Source: a virus
Length of the DNA stretch: 56,698 nt
Virus record (IMG/VR): IMGVR_UViG_3300042698_000010
Location: 1-56,698 of that record
Reading direction: 5' to 3' (one strand)
The translations under genes were made by a program, and so were the position numbers. This document shows positions 47,343 through 55,304 of the stretch, piece after piece (positions within the stretch are counted from its first letter, which is position 1; each line of letters starts with the position of its first letter). The notes under the pieces were generated by a model. It did no database searches, had not been told where the DNA came from, and worked only from the letters and a program-made list of their open reading frames with translations.

Positions 47343-47752
47343 GACGCACGCTCGATCCGCAGCGACTTGACTTCAAGCGCCTTGACCTCGCCCGACGGGC
47401 GGCACTGCTCGATCAGCTCGACCACCAGCAGAGGCGTGCCTTCCAGCTCGGCCACATCCTTGGCGTAGCTGTTCCAGCTGGCCTGGTGCGTGGTCACGTC
47501 GCTGACGCGCAGCTCACCGTTGGGGCCGGGCTTCAGCACCCGGTAGCCGATCAGCTTGGCGCCACGGCAACGCCAGGTGTGGTGGGTCCAGCCAGCCTGG
47601 TCCGTGGCCCCGTTGTAGACGTAGACCAGCTCGGCGTAGAACGGCTGGATCAGGTGGCTGACGTAGTCGGCCTTCATGATCCCGGCGCCGGTGAAGCGGG
47701 CGCGGACTGTGGTGACGGTGAACGGTGTGACCTCGGTCAGCTTGGCGACCAT
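47339..47752 (-). CDS. Hypothetical protein, 137 aa
   Basis: ATG 47752 has GAAGGGAA upstream. A beta-rich product (TPFTVTTVRARFTGAGIMKA, FYAELVYVYNGATDQAGWTH, TPLLVVELIEQC, VKALEVKSLRIERAS). It is coupled to the HicA-like gene. An antitoxin role would fit the coupling, but the sequence does not show it. Confidence 0.7.
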   Translation of the reverse strand: MVAKLTEVTPFTVTTVRARFTGAGIMKADYVSHLIQPFYAELVYVYNGATDQAGWTHHTWRCRGAKLIGYRVLKPGPNGELRVSDVTTHQASWNSYAKDVAELEGTPLLVVELIEQCRPSGEVKALEVKSLRIERAS

Positions 47753-47788
47753 GGTGCTTCCCTTCGGGGTAGGGTCCTGCGGGGGATA

Positions 47789-47815
47789 GGGGCGGCCGCC
47801 GGTTGCGGCCGCCCC
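47789..47815 (-). terminator. Terminator hairpin
   Basis: GGGGCGGCCGC pairs perfectly with GCGGCCGCCCC around a 5-base loop, between two minus-strand genes. Confidence 0.7.
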
Positions 47816-47823
47816 GTCGTTCC

Positions 47824-48675
47824 TCAGATGCGGGTCAGCGTGTCCACGAAGGGCCGGTTGCGCGGCATCATCCACTGACCGGGGGTCTCGTCCCAGTTGA
47901 CGCCCACGTAGGCCCGGCCGAAGTTCGGGTGGTCGGTGCTGGTGACGTAGGACACGTCCAGGCCGTTGACGGTCCCGGTGCGCAGGTTGCCCGCGGTGTC
48001 GATGCCGCGGACGGTGGTTCCCTTCGGCCACAGCGCTGCAATGCAGTCCACGAACCGCGCCTTCGACCCGGCGTCCGCGTTGGTCCGCTGGATCCGGCCC
48101 GCCTTCGCCCACGTGGCCACCTCGCTGTCCGCGCTGGCCAGCTTCCGGATGCGGTTCATCAGCGCGGCGGACGCCTCGCGGCTGGCGTAGACCACGTCGG
48201 TGCGCTCGGCCAGGTCCGCCTCGGTGATCGGGTCGGCTTCCATGTTGCGGCGGAAGGCGTCCTCACCCGCGGCGTAGCGGCTGCCGATGCGCTCGGCCAC
48301 GTAGGTGCCGTCGGTGCGGTCCTCGACCGCGAAGCCGTCGCGGGTCTCGACCACCCGGTAGCGCTCGGGCTGCGAGGGCTTCGGCTCGGCGGGCTGCGGG
48401 ACGATGTGGGCCGGGCCACCGGCCTGGCCGGTGAGGACGCGGGTGTCGTTGTTGTCCTTGTCCAGCTGCGCCTTCGCGTCCGCGCCCAGGTCGGTGAGGT
48501 CCGCGTACTCGTGCGGCGCGACCATCAGGCCGAGGCGGTACAGCCGTACGTAGGTCGCCGACTTGGCGTTCCGGGCGTGGTGCACCCGCAGCGTGGTCGG
48601 GCCGCCGTTGACGGTGTGCGTGGTGGCGGTGCGGATGATGTAGGCCTGGATGCCGCTCAGTCGGTTGTAGCTCAT
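47824..48675 (-). CDS. Hypothetical protein, 283 aa
   Basis: ATG 48675 has GAGAGG upstream. The product opens with a beta region (SYNRLSGIQAYIIRTATTHT, VRLYRLGLMVAPHEYADL), has a Pro-rich linker (PQPAEPKPSQPERYRVVET), and a helical part (ALMNRIRKLASADSEVATWA), and ends PFVDTLTRI. No family is recognised. A single-gene unit with a fused terminator-promoter cassette upstream. Confidence 0.75.
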   Translation of the reverse strand: MSYNRLSGIQAYIIRTATTHTVNGGPTTLRVHHARNAKSATYVRLYRLGLMVAPHEYADLTDLGADAKAQLDKDNNDTRVLTGQAGGPAHIVPQPAEPKPSQPERYRVVETRDGFAVEDRTDGTYVAERIGSRYAAGEDAFRRNMEADPITEADLAERTDVVYASREASAALMNRIRKLASADSEVATWAKAGRIQRTNADAGSKARFVDCIAALWPKGTTVRGIDTAGNLRTGTVNGLDVSYVTSTDHPNFGRAYVGVNWDETPGQWMMPRNRPFVDTLTRI

Positions 48676-48717
48676 GGTCGTTGCCTCTCGCTTCGTTGCT
48701 TCCTGCTGACAGATCTA

Positions 48718-48746
48718 AAGCTACACGACTCGGGGCCGCAACGCAA
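48718..48746 (-). promoter_or_regulatory. Promoter, TTGCGT-N17-TAGCTT
   Basis: A recurrent-type promoter. Its -35 overlaps the 3' arm of the terminator at 48744-48780 by three bases. Confidence 0.75.
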
Positions 48747-48780
48747 CACCCCGCCAGCAACGGATGCTGACGGGGTGTTG
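48744..48780 (-). terminator. Terminator fused to promoter
   Basis: CAACACCCCGCCAGCA pairs with TGCTGACGGGGTGTTG (one mismatch) around a 5-base loop. GACCTGCGG lies just outside (48791-48799). Confidence 0.8.
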
Positions 48781-48801
48781 TTGCACGTCTGACCTGCGGT
48801 G

Positions 48802-49047
48802 TTACGCCTGCTGCGACGGCTCGGGCTGCGCCGTTGCGCTCTGGCACTTGCCGTTGCAGTCCGGGCTGCAACGCTGCGACGCGTCGCGCGACGGCTGCGG
48901 CAGCGCGTTCCAGGAAGCCATGGCGCCCAGGAACGCCAGGGCCAGGACGACCAGCCACACCGCGATCGGCAGGCCGCGGAAGATGCCGAGGACGATCACG
49001 CACCATGCGCCCGTATAGCCCAGCGCGGCGATGTACTTGACGGTCAT
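48802..49047 (-). CDS. Small membrane protein, 81 aa
   Basis: ATG 49047. Two hydrophobic segments (YIAALGYTGAWCVIVLGIF and IAVWLVVLALAFLGAMASW) and a Cys-containing polar tail (CSPDCNGKCQS). It is the last gene of a unit with the resolvase. No family is recognised. Confidence 0.7.
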   Translation of the reverse strand: MTVKYIAALGYTGAWCVIVLGIFRGLPIAVWLVVLALAFLGAMASWNALPQPSRDASQRCSPDCNGKCQSATAQPEPSQQA

Positions 49048-49049
49048 GG

Positions 49050-49271
49050 TCAGCCCTTCTTCGACGGGGTGTTCTCTTCCAGCCACAGTTGCCAGCGCCG
49101 GTCGCGCCGCACCTCGGCCAGGTCCTCGGTGATGCACAGCCAGGCCACGCAGAAGTTGACCAGTGACAGGGCCGCGACGGCCCACCAGTTGCCCCATGCG
49201 CCGAACACGATCAGCACCTGAAGCCCGGCCGATGCGGCCGCGGTGACGCCGAGCAGAGTGCGAGCGTTCAT
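49050..49271 (-). CDS. Small membrane protein, 73 aa
   Basis: ATG 49271 overlaps the resolvase stop. Two hydrophobic segments (LLGVTAAASAGLQVLIVFGA and WWAVAALSLVNFCVAWLCI) and a charged C-terminal helix (EDLAEVRRDRRWQLWLEENT). No family is recognised. Confidence 0.7.
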   Translation of the reverse strand: MNARTLLGVTAAASAGLQVLIVFGAWGNWWAVAALSLVNFCVAWLCITEDLAEVRRDRRWQLWLEENTPSKKG

Positions 49272-49843
49272 GATCCGATTCCTTCCGGCCACTTGACGGC
49301 CAGCAGCGAGTCAAGCCGGGGACGTCCGGCGGTGGGCAGCGGCTGCCCGATGCGGGCGTAGCCCATGGCTGCCAGAGCGTAGGCGTCCGCCATGTCGTAC
49401 TTCCCGTGCGCCACCTTGTGCGCCTTCAGGTCCAGCCCGTGACGCTCGGCCAGGGCTGACACCATCTCTGCCTTGCTGGCCCGGCCGTTGCCCGTGGTGT
49501 AGGCCTTCAGGCTGGTGGGCGCGATCACGGCGAACGGGACGCCCATGCGCCACAGGCGGGTGCGGACCATGAGGCGCAGCCCCGCCAGCTGGTCGACCGC
49601 GTCGCCCTTCGAGCCGTAGGCCGCGCCTTCGATGCAAACCAGGTCGGCGCGCTTGCCCTCGGGCTGCCCGTCCGTCCACTGCGTGGGCGACAGGACGAAC
49701 ATCACGCACTGCCGCGTGAGGCGGTCAAGGCGGGCTTCCAGCCTCTCGTCCGCGGACGTCTGGAAGACGTGCACCGACTGGCCGTCGCTGACGCCGGTGG
49801 ACGTCAGCGACAGGTCCAGCCCTACAACGCGCAGCGGCCTCAC
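49268..49843 (-). CDS. RuvC-like Holliday junction resolvase
   Basis: The 191-residue product has the RNase H-fold RuvC pattern: VVGLDLSLTSTG with Asp10, VCIEGAAYG with the second acid, SKAEMVSALAERHGL, and the late YDMADAYALA pair. RuvC-type enzymes cut branched DNA, which a phage needs before packaging. GTG 49843 overlaps the upstream stop. The neighbours are a DNA-binding protein and a helicase, consistent with recombination work. Confidence 0.85.
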   Translation of the reverse strand: MRPLRVVGLDLSLTSTGVSDGQSVHVFQTSADERLEARLDRLTRQCVMFVLSPTQWTDGQPEGKRADLVCIEGAAYGSKGDAVDQLAGLRLMVRTRLWRMGVPFAVIAPTSLKAYTTGNGRASKAEMVSALAERHGLDLKAHKVAHGKYDMADAYALAAMGYARIGQPLPTAGRPRLDSLLAVKWPEGIGS

Positions 49844-50277
49844 TGGTTCACCCGCCGGATCTGGTTCAGGTTCCCGGTCACCTGGTACGCGTCGGCCACG
49901 GACATGTCCACGCTGACGTGCCAGTCCATCCGGCGCCCGAGCATGTACGGGTGGATGGTCCAGGACCAGCCCGCGTCCAGCGCTGCGCGCACGTCGTCAT
50001 CGGACGGGTCACCCGCTGCGCCCAGCTCGGACAGCGTCAGGCAGGAAGCCGAGGCGCGGTCGTAGAGGGTGCCCGCGGTGTGGTCCGAGGGGACGCCCAG
50101 CGACACCATGGTCTCGGCGTCACGGATGTCCGCGAAGGCCACGCTCACGTCACCGTCGCTGGCGACGTAGCAGCCCAGATGATTGATGCCGAGACCTTCC
50201 AGCGTGATGGCCAGTTCCTCGGCCGCCACGGTGGCCAGTGACTCGGCACTGGTCCAGTCGTTGTCCGTCATGTCCAT
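49840..50277 (-). CDS. Hypothetical protein, 145 aa
   Basis: ATG 50277 has AAGGA upstream. An acidic N-terminal helix (AESLATVAAEELAITLEGLG) is followed by a mixed alpha-beta domain (CYVASDGDVSVAFADIRDAE) and a Trp-containing end. It is coupled to the resolvase. No family is recognised. Confidence 0.7.
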   Translation of the reverse strand: MDMTDNDWTSAESLATVAAEELAITLEGLGINHLGCYVASDGDVSVAFADIRDAETMVSLGVPSDHTAGTLYDRASASCLTLSELGAAGDPSDDDVRAALDAGWSWTIHPYMLGRRMDWHVSVDMSVADAYQVTGNLNQIRRVNQ

Positions 50278-50319
50278 GTTCCCGTCCTTCGGTGATCGCG
50301 GTTGTCGCTGCTGCTGGTG

Positions 50320-50934
50320 CTACTCGGCCGCGGGCTTGCGACGGCGGCGCGCTGGCTTGCCACCGCTGTACTGATTGCGGCTGGCCTCGCGGTGCATCGG
50401 CTGGACGCCCGCCTTGCGCGCGATGCGCAGCACGTGGTTGCGGTCGACGTTGACGGCGGCCGCGATGGCCGACGGGCCGAGGATCTTGCTCGCGTAGACC
50501 ATGGCCACGGTACGGTCGCGCTCGGCGCGGGCGGTCTTGACCGCCTTGGCCGCCTCGGCCTGCGCCTTGTTGGCCGAGGCCAGCGCGGCCTTCGTCTCGG
50601 CCACGAGCTTCTCGTCCAGGGACCGGCCAGAGCTGACGCGGGTCTGCTTGCCCGTGGTCGTGTCGCCGAAGGCGGACCACGTGCTGTCGATGTAGTTGCG
50701 GTCACGGCCGATCGCCGCCGCCATGGCGTCGACGGACAGGACGCCGGTCGGGCGCACGCGCACGATGGTCTCGCGAAGAGCGTCGATAGCGTCTTCCGAA
50801 GAGGTGACCGCGGCGTCCAGCGCCTCGCGCACCTGGCGCAGCGCGGCGATGGCGGTTGCCTGGTCGGCCAGTACGGACTTGTTGGCCGCGGCCAGGCCGG
50901 GGCTCTCGGCTTCGGTCCTCATGGTGGCATTCAT
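50320..50934 (-). CDS. Double helix-turn-helix DNA-binding protein
   Basis: The 204-residue product contains two similar HTH units, LSVDAMAAAIGRDRNYIDS and LGPSAIAAAVNVDRNHVLRI, separated by a charged helix (AALASANKAQAEAAKAVKTA). It ends in a basic tail (GGKPARRRRKPAAE). The two units share A-x-AA-hydrophobic-x-x-DRN, so they arose by duplication. A protein with two DNA-reading heads could bridge or bind repeated sites. ATG 50934 is chosen. Confidence 0.75.
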   Translation of the reverse strand: MNATMRTEAESPGLAAANKSVLADQATAIAALRQVREALDAAVTSSEDAIDALRETIVRVRPTGVLSVDAMAAAIGRDRNYIDSTWSAFGDTTTGKQTRVSSGRSLDEKLVAETKAALASANKAQAEAAKAVKTARAERDRTVAMVYASKILGPSAIAAAVNVDRNHVLRIARKAGVQPMHREASRNQYSGGKPARRRRKPAAE

Positions 50935-50972
50935 GGTCCTGTCCATTCTGGTCGATGTTGCTTCGTCGGTCC

Positions 50973-51001
50973 ATACTGGCATAGGTGAGGGCCGGATGCA
51001 A
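50973..51001 (-). promoter_or_regulatory. Promoter, TTGCAT-N17-CAGTAT
   Basis: A recurrent-type promoter whose -35 lies in the loop and 5' edge of the hairpin at 50989-51016. Confidence 0.65.
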
Positions 51002-51016
51002 CAGTGCATCCGGCCC
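50989..51016 (-). terminator. Terminator overlapping promoter
   Basis: GGGCCGGATGC pairs perfectly with GCATCCGGCCC around a 6-base loop, 3' of the helicase gene. The TTGCAT -35 of the next unit is inside it. Confidence 0.75.
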
Positions 51017-51031
51017 AGTCACAGCCCCTGA

Positions 51032-52870
51032 TCAGGCGGTCACGTACTTCCCGAAGCGCTCGTCCAGCGCCTTGCTGGCACGGGCCACGGCGATGGCGTC
51101 GGACGCCTCACCCTTCTTCATGCCCTCGGCCACCGCACCGCCCAGTCCGCGCAGCATCTTCAGCTGGCCGTCGCTGGCCGGACCCCGGCGCCAGCTGGCC
51201 TTCCGGTTGTTGTAGGTGTAGCCGGTGTCGGCTGCCAAGGCTTCCAGCGCGGCCACGGCCGTGACCGCATCGGTGGCGCCGCTGTCCAGCCGCTTGACGT
51301 CCACGCTGCGCCCCGACCCGCAGGCAAGCCCGTGGAAGAATCCGCCGTCCGGGGCGGGCAGAAGGAACACGTTCACCTCGTTGCCCACCGGCAGGAACTT
51401 GATCCCGGCCCGAGTGGTCAGCCAGGTGTAGCCAGAGCTCTTCAGCTCTTCGCCCAGGATGTCGACCTCGGTCAGCTTCTTCAGGACCGCGACGTCGACT
51501 TCCTTCGTCTCGATCTGGGGGCCCTCGCCACGGCAGTAGCAGCCGTCCGGGTTCAGCGAGCAGGCGCACGCATCCAGCCCGGTCCCGTCCTGGTCGCCGG
51601 GGCAGCCGCAGCCACAGTCCTCGGAACCGGCGCAGCGGCAGATGTTCGACGGCTTCTCGTGCTGCTCGACACAGCGGCAGCCGCACTGCCGGATGCCGCA
51701 CTTGCAGCGGTCCGAGCAGCCGCACGACAGGCAGTTGCAGTCACACCGGCCCGAGCAGTCGGATTCCAAGTCGTTGACACCGGCCAGGCTGTGCTTCAGC
51801 GAGGCGCCCGCGATGTCCAGGACCAGGCAGTCGCTCTTGCCCGACTCGGGGTGCAGCCGAAGCCCGCGGCCCACCATCTGAATGTAGAGACCGGGGTTGA
51901 GCGTCGGACGGCCGATGATCACGCAGCTGGTCTGGGGTGCGTCAAAGCCCTCGGTCAGCACCATGCAGCTAACCAGGATGCGTGTCTGGCCGGACGAGAA
52001 GCGCCCGTAGATGGCCTTCCGCTCGGTCGACGGGGTCGCGCCCGTGACAACCTCTGCCGAGGCGCCACAGACGGCTTCAAAGGCTTCCGCGGTCCGGGTC
52101 GCGGTGTGGACGTCCGGCATGAAGACGATCGTCGGACGCTCGCTGGCCTCTGCGCACCACGCCTCGGCAATGGCCGTGAACGCGTGGCTGTCTTCCAGCG
52201 CCTCGGCAACGTCCTTCGCGTTCAGGTCACCGGCGGTCACGCGGGTGGACGCCAGGTTGAGGCCCGGAACCTCGATCGACTTGGCGACCGGCGGCACCAG
52301 AAAGCCGCTCTTGATCATCCAGTGAATCTTCTTCGAGTACGCCACCGACTGCCAGACGTCGGGAAGCCCGCCGTCCATGCGGGTCAGCGTCGCCGTGAAG
52401 CCCACGGTGGGGGTGGCCCGGTCGTCCATGCAGCCGTAGTGGTCCAGGACCTCTCGGTAGGACTTCGCGGCGTAGCGGTGGCACTCGTCCACGATGACCA
52501 GGCCGATGCGGTCGACTGCCTCTCGGCGGGCGGGACGGGCCAGCGTCTGAACGGACGCCACGATCACGTCGGCGAACTGGTGCTTCTTCGCGCCCCGGCC
52601 GCCCTTGACGATGGCGGTCCAGACGCCGGGGACCATGGCTTTGATCTTCGCCTCGGCCTGTTCAAGCAGCTCTTCCCGGTGGGCCAGGACGAGCACCCGC
52701 TTCCCGTCCTTGCGCAGCTGATCGATGTGGCTGGCGATCAGGCCGCTGAAGCACACGGTCTTGCCAGCCCCCGTCGGCAGCACGACCACGGGCCGATTCA
52801 CGCCTTCAGCCCAACTGGCATCGACAGCCGCCAGCGCCTGTGACTGGTAGTCGCGCAACTGGAATCCCAT
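51032..52870 (-). CDS. SF2 DEAD/DEAH helicase with 20-cysteine insert
   Basis: The 612-residue product is an SF2 helicase: Walker A PTGAGKT (32-38), DECH box (128-131), TATLTRMDGG, and motif VI QMVGRGLRLH. Right after the second RecA domain, at about residues 368-446, comes a stretch with 20 cysteines in roughly 75 residues (pairs such as CDCNC, CGCRC, CGCGC). The C-terminal half then has a small domain (EVNVFLLPAPDGGFFHGLAC) and a helical end. Such helicases remodel replication or recombination forks. The insert probably binds several metal ions or Fe-S clusters. Confidence 0.9.
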   Translation of the reverse strand: MGFQLRDYQSQALAAVDASWAEGVNRPVVVLPTGAGKTVCFSGLIASHIDQLRKDGKRVLVLAHREELLEQAEAKIKAMVPGVWTAIVKGGRGAKKHQFADVIVASVQTLARPARREAVDRIGLVIVDECHRYAAKSYREVLDHYGCMDDRATPTVGFTATLTRMDGGLPDVWQSVAYSKKIHWMIKSGFLVPPVAKSIEVPGLNLASTRVTAGDLNAKDVAEALEDSHAFTAIAEAWCAEASERPTIVFMPDVHTATRTAEAFEAVCGASAEVVTGATPSTERKAIYGRFSSGQTRILVSCMVLTEGFDAPQTSCVIIGRPTLNPGLYIQMVGRGLRLHPESGKSDCLVLDIAGASLKHSLAGVNDLESDCSGRCDCNCLSCGCSDRCKCGIRQCGCRCVEQHEKPSNICRCAGSEDCGCGCPGDQDGTGLDACACSLNPDGCYCRGEGPQIETKEVDVAVLKKLTEVDILGEELKSSGYTWLTTRAGIKFLPVGNEVNVFLLPAPDGGFFHGLACGSGRSVDVKRLDSGATDAVTAVAALEALAADTGYTYNNRKASWRRGPASDGQLKMLRGLGGAVAEGMKKGEASDAIAVARASKALDERFGKYVTA

Positions 52871-52902
52871 GGGGTTGCCTTTCTCGCGGTTGGTGTGGTG
52901 CA

Positions 52903-52931
52903 ACTCTACCGAAGATCCGTAGATGATGCAA
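52903..52931 (-). promoter_or_regulatory. Promoter, TTGCAT-N17-TAGAGT
   Basis: A recurrent-type promoter for the helicase. It overlaps the 3' end of the HNH gene. Confidence 0.7.
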
Positions 52932-53475
52932 CCCCGATACCGAGAGGGCCCGAGTACCAGTTCAGCTCTGAGAGCAGTAGCACCGACTTCCGGTTGTTGC
53001 ATGCCTTGTGAGTCGGTGCCAAGTTGTCCAGGCAGTGCGCGCCACCACGAGCCAGCGGAATGATGTGGTCCAACTGAATCGGACCTGCCAACGGCTTTCC
53101 GCAGAGGTAACAGTCAGACGCGCTGGCCATGACTTCCGCTTCGTTGACGTCCCCGATCGTTGCACCCGCCTTGACAGCACGCCGCTTCTGAGCCCCCTTG
53201 CGCGCAGCTGCGCGAACAGCTTCGGGATTGTCCGCGTACCGGCGTCGCATCTTGTCGCGGTTGTACTCGCGGGCCGCTTCAGGGTCGGACCAGTACCGGG
53301 CCCGCTGCGCTTCCAACTGCGGAACCGGGTTGTCCGCGTACTTCGCGCGGGCCGCAGCGCTCTTGCAGCTGCGGCACCGGCTATTACGGCCATAGGCGCC
53401 AAGCTTGTTAAGGCTGAAGTCGTCAAGAGGCTTGGCCTCATTGCAGCCGGTACAGACCTTGATAATCCCGTTCAC
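52906..53475 (-). CDS. HNH endonuclease with zinc-finger N-terminus
   Basis: The 189-residue product starts with a zinc-finger-like region (VCTGCNEAKPLDDFSLNK, CRSCKSAAARAKY), has a long basic helix, and ends in an HNH core (DCYLCGKPLAGPIQLDHIIP then NLAPTHKACNNRKS). This is the plan of phage-borne HNH homing-type nucleases. GTG 53475 has GGAAGAG upstream. Codon use and lack of coupling fit a mobile gene. Confidence 0.88.
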   Translation of the reverse strand: MNGIIKVCTGCNEAKPLDDFSLNKLGAYGRNSRCRSCKSAAARAKYADNPVPQLEAQRARYWSDPEAAREYNRDKMRRRYADNPEAVRAAARKGAQKRRAVKAGATIGDVNEAEVMASASDCYLCGKPLAGPIQLDHIIPLARGGAHCLDNLAPTHKACNNRKSVLLLSELNWYSGPLGIGVASSTDLR

Positions 53476-53501
53476 GTCGGCTCTTCCCGAGAGATAACAC
53501 A

Positions 53502-53531
53502 GGATGCCCGCGGTTGCTGCCGCGGGCATCC
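53502..53531 (-). terminator. Terminator hairpin
   Basis: GGATGCCCGCG pairs perfectly with CGCGGGCATCC around an 8-base loop, between two minus-strand genes. Confidence 0.75.
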
Positions 53532-53551
53532 TTCCTTCTGACCAGTCTACC

Positions 53552-53902
53552 TCACAGGCCGAGCAGGGCCATGCGGTCCGCGTGGCGGGCCAGGAAGCCC
53601 GTCAGAACGCGGGCCCGGCTGAAGCGGTTGGCCCGCTTCGCCATCTTCCGGGCCGCCTCGCTGCCGAGGTTCCACAGGTCACCGGCGGCGGTCAGCTCTC
53701 GGGCGTACGCCATCGTGGTGGTGTCCATGGACGCGACACCCTCGCCGTACCACCAGACCACCAGGACGCGCGGGTCATCGGTCATCATGCCGAGCACCAC
53801 GCCCTTCTTCGGGCGGGCCGACGGCTTGCCCTCTCGGACCGGGCGGCCGGTGACGACGTCGCCGGTGAGGAAGGTGGCGGTGGCGGTGGCGGTGGCGGTC
53901 AT
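53552..53902 (-). CDS. Hypothetical protein, 116 aa
   Basis: ATG 53902 with GAAGGG upstream; it begins with a Thr-Ala repeat (MTATATATATF). A beta-rich middle (GVVLGMMTDDPRVLVVWWYG) is followed by a basic helical end (EAARKMAKRANRFSRARVLT). No family is recognised. A single-gene unit with a cassette-type promoter. Confidence 0.7.
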   Translation of the reverse strand: MTATATATATFLTGDVVTGRPVREGKPSARPKKGVVLGMMTDDPRVLVVWWYGEGVASMDTTTMAYARELTAAGDLWNLGSEAARKMAKRANRFSRARVLTGFLARHADRMALLGL

Positions 53903-53945
53903 GGTGTGTCCCTTCGTTGTGGTGAGCAACGTGCTCACAGGAAGA

Positions 53946-53974
53946 ACAGTACAGGCTGCGCCGCGGGAACGCAA
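53946..53974 (-). promoter_or_regulatory. Promoter, TTGCGT-N17-TACTGT
   Basis: A recurrent-type promoter touching the terminator at 53975-54005. Confidence 0.7.
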
Positions 53975-54005
53975 CACCCCGCCAGCAACTGTGGCTGGCG
54001 GGGTG
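53975..54005 (-). terminator. Terminator fused to promoter
   Basis: CACCCCGCCAGC pairs perfectly with GCTGGCGGGGTG around a 7-base loop, 3' of the Cys-rich gene at 54020. Confidence 0.8.
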
Positions 54006-54019
54006 TCGACCTGCGCTGA

Positions 54020-54325
54020 TCAGTGGTGGAACGGGCAGACGGCGTGGACCGAGAGGGCGCAGCGGACCCGCAGCGGGCTGCACGTCTCGGCCGGGTAGCT
54101 TCCGTGCACGGGGCACGCCGCGCCCCCGCACGGTGCCGGGCAGTCGGGCTCGGGCGCGTTGGGGCAGCCGTCCACGTGGTCGTCCTCACCCGCCGTCCCA
54201 CCGCAGCCACACGTCAGATCGCGCGGATCGGGGAAGCACCGCGGGCAGTCGTAGTTCTCTGCCACCTTGATCTCACCTACGCCGATATCGACGTACTCGC
54301 ACCAGCAGGACGGCTCAGCAGCCAT
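54020..54325 (-). CDS. Cysteine-rich protein, 101 aa
   Basis: ATG 54325 overlaps the upstream stop. About 15 cysteines and several histidines (CWCEYVD, CPRCFPD, TCGCGG, CPAPCGGAACPVHG) suggest several zinc fingers. The CPVHG unit also occurs in the upstream gene, so the two may be related by duplication. No family is recognised. Confidence 0.7.
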   Translation of the reverse strand: MAAEPSCWCEYVDIGVGEIKVAENYDCPRCFPDPRDLTCGCGGTAGEDDHVDGCPNAPEPDCPAPCGGAACPVHGSYPAETCSPLRVRCALSVHAVCPFHH

Positions 54326-54975
54326 CACGCACCGTCCACGCACTCGGTACCGTGCGACGGCTCGGCGCCGCAGCCGGGGCAGACGTCGGCCGGACGGTCG
54401 GACAGCCGCGCGAGGGCGGGCATCCCGTGCACGGGGCACGTGGCGTCCCAGTCGCACGCCGGGCCCTGGCCGCCCGGAAGGATGGGGCAGTCGTCGGCCG
54501 GGCCAGCGTTCAGCTGGGCGGCCGCCCACTCGGTCACCGCTACACGCTGCGAACAGCTGGGCTGGTGCGCCAGCTCGGTGAAGGTGCGCCCCTCGGCCCC
54601 GTACTGGACGTCCGAGTACAGGCCGACCCGAACGCCGCACTCGGGGCAGCGCGGCCGCCACACCGGCGCGCCCCACTTCGAGTCTTCGTAGCGGGCCAGG
54701 TCGGCCACCATGGACTCTTCCACGGCCCATGTGGCACCGCGCTGGATCTGCTCGCCGGTGAGGTACCGGGTGTGCGCCGAGACGCGGTCTTCGAAGTCCT
54801 CGGGGTCGTTCAGGTCGCTCTCGCCGTCGGTGGCCACGGACTTGCCTACGGCCTGGATCATCAGGCCGATCAGGCCGATCAGGTCATCCGCCATGGCGGC
54901 GCGCTTCTCGGGGTCCTGCGTGACGTGCTGCGCGACGTCCAGCGCGGCTGCCTTGAGCTCATCCAGCCGGTTCAC
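54325..54975 (-). CDS. Zinc-finger-like protein, 216 aa
   Basis: GTG 54975 overlaps the upstream stop. A helical N-terminal half (LKAAALDVAQHVTQDPEKRA, DDLIGLIGLMIQAVGKSVAT) is followed by Cys pairs (RCPECGVRVG, CPVHGMPALARLSD, VCPGCGAEP). No family is recognised. It is probably an accessory DNA- or protein-binding factor. Confidence 0.7.
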   Translation of the reverse strand: MNRLDELKAAALDVAQHVTQDPEKRAAMADDLIGLIGLMIQAVGKSVATDGESDLNDPEDFEDRVSAHTRYLTGEQIQRGATWAVEESMVADLARYEDSKWGAPVWRPRCPECGVRVGLYSDVQYGAEGRTFTELAHQPSCSQRVAVTEWAAAQLNAGPADDCPILPGGQGPACDWDATCPVHGMPALARLSDRPADVCPGCGAEPSHGTECVDGA

Positions 54976-55298
54976 TTCTCGGCCCCCTTCGCCTCGGCCA
55001 GCTTCTCGCCGTAGTGCTGCGCCACCAGGTCCTTCATGGCCCGCAGCGTCTTGGCCTGGCGGGCGTCGCGGTACAGGCAGAAGCTGCCGTTGACCCACCC
55101 GCGGGCGACCCACTGGTGCTGCCGGGGCTGGTCGATCACGTAGCGGTAGACATCGTCACCGATGGCGACCTCGGCGTAGTGGGTCATCCCCACCGTGCCC
55201 CAGACCCGCTTCTGCGACCAGGCCAGTGCGCCCGTCGCAAGCTGCTGCTGTACGGCGCCGACCTCGGGCGCCTCGGTGTTCCTCGCGGTGTCGTTCAT
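54972..55298 (-). CDS. Hypothetical protein, 108 aa, leaderless
   Basis: The ATG at 55298 lies 6 bases after a perfect -10 (TAGTCT) and has no ribosome site, so the mRNA should begin at the start codon. The product has a compact alpha-beta middle (HYAEVAIGDDVYRYVIDQPR, WVARGWVNGSFCLYRDARQA) and a helical end. First gene of a three-gene coupled unit beside locus B. No family is recognised. Confidence 0.75.
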   Translation of the reverse strand: MNDTARNTEAPEVGAVQQQLATGALAWSQKRVWGTVGMTHYAEVAIGDDVYRYVIDQPRQHQWVARGWVNGSFCLYRDARQAKTLRAMKDLVAQHYGEKLAEAKGAEK

Positions 55299-55304
55299 GG
55301 CTAC

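Noticed and set aside
44528-47468. Plus-strand ORFs of 504 and 643 aa opposite the DUF2637-like region
   Set aside because: They run across several promoters and terminators of real minus-strand genes and show no motifs.
50989-51016. Hairpin as an att or cos site
   Set aside because: It has the size, position and pairing of the other terminator-promoter cassettes and no feature of a cohesive end.
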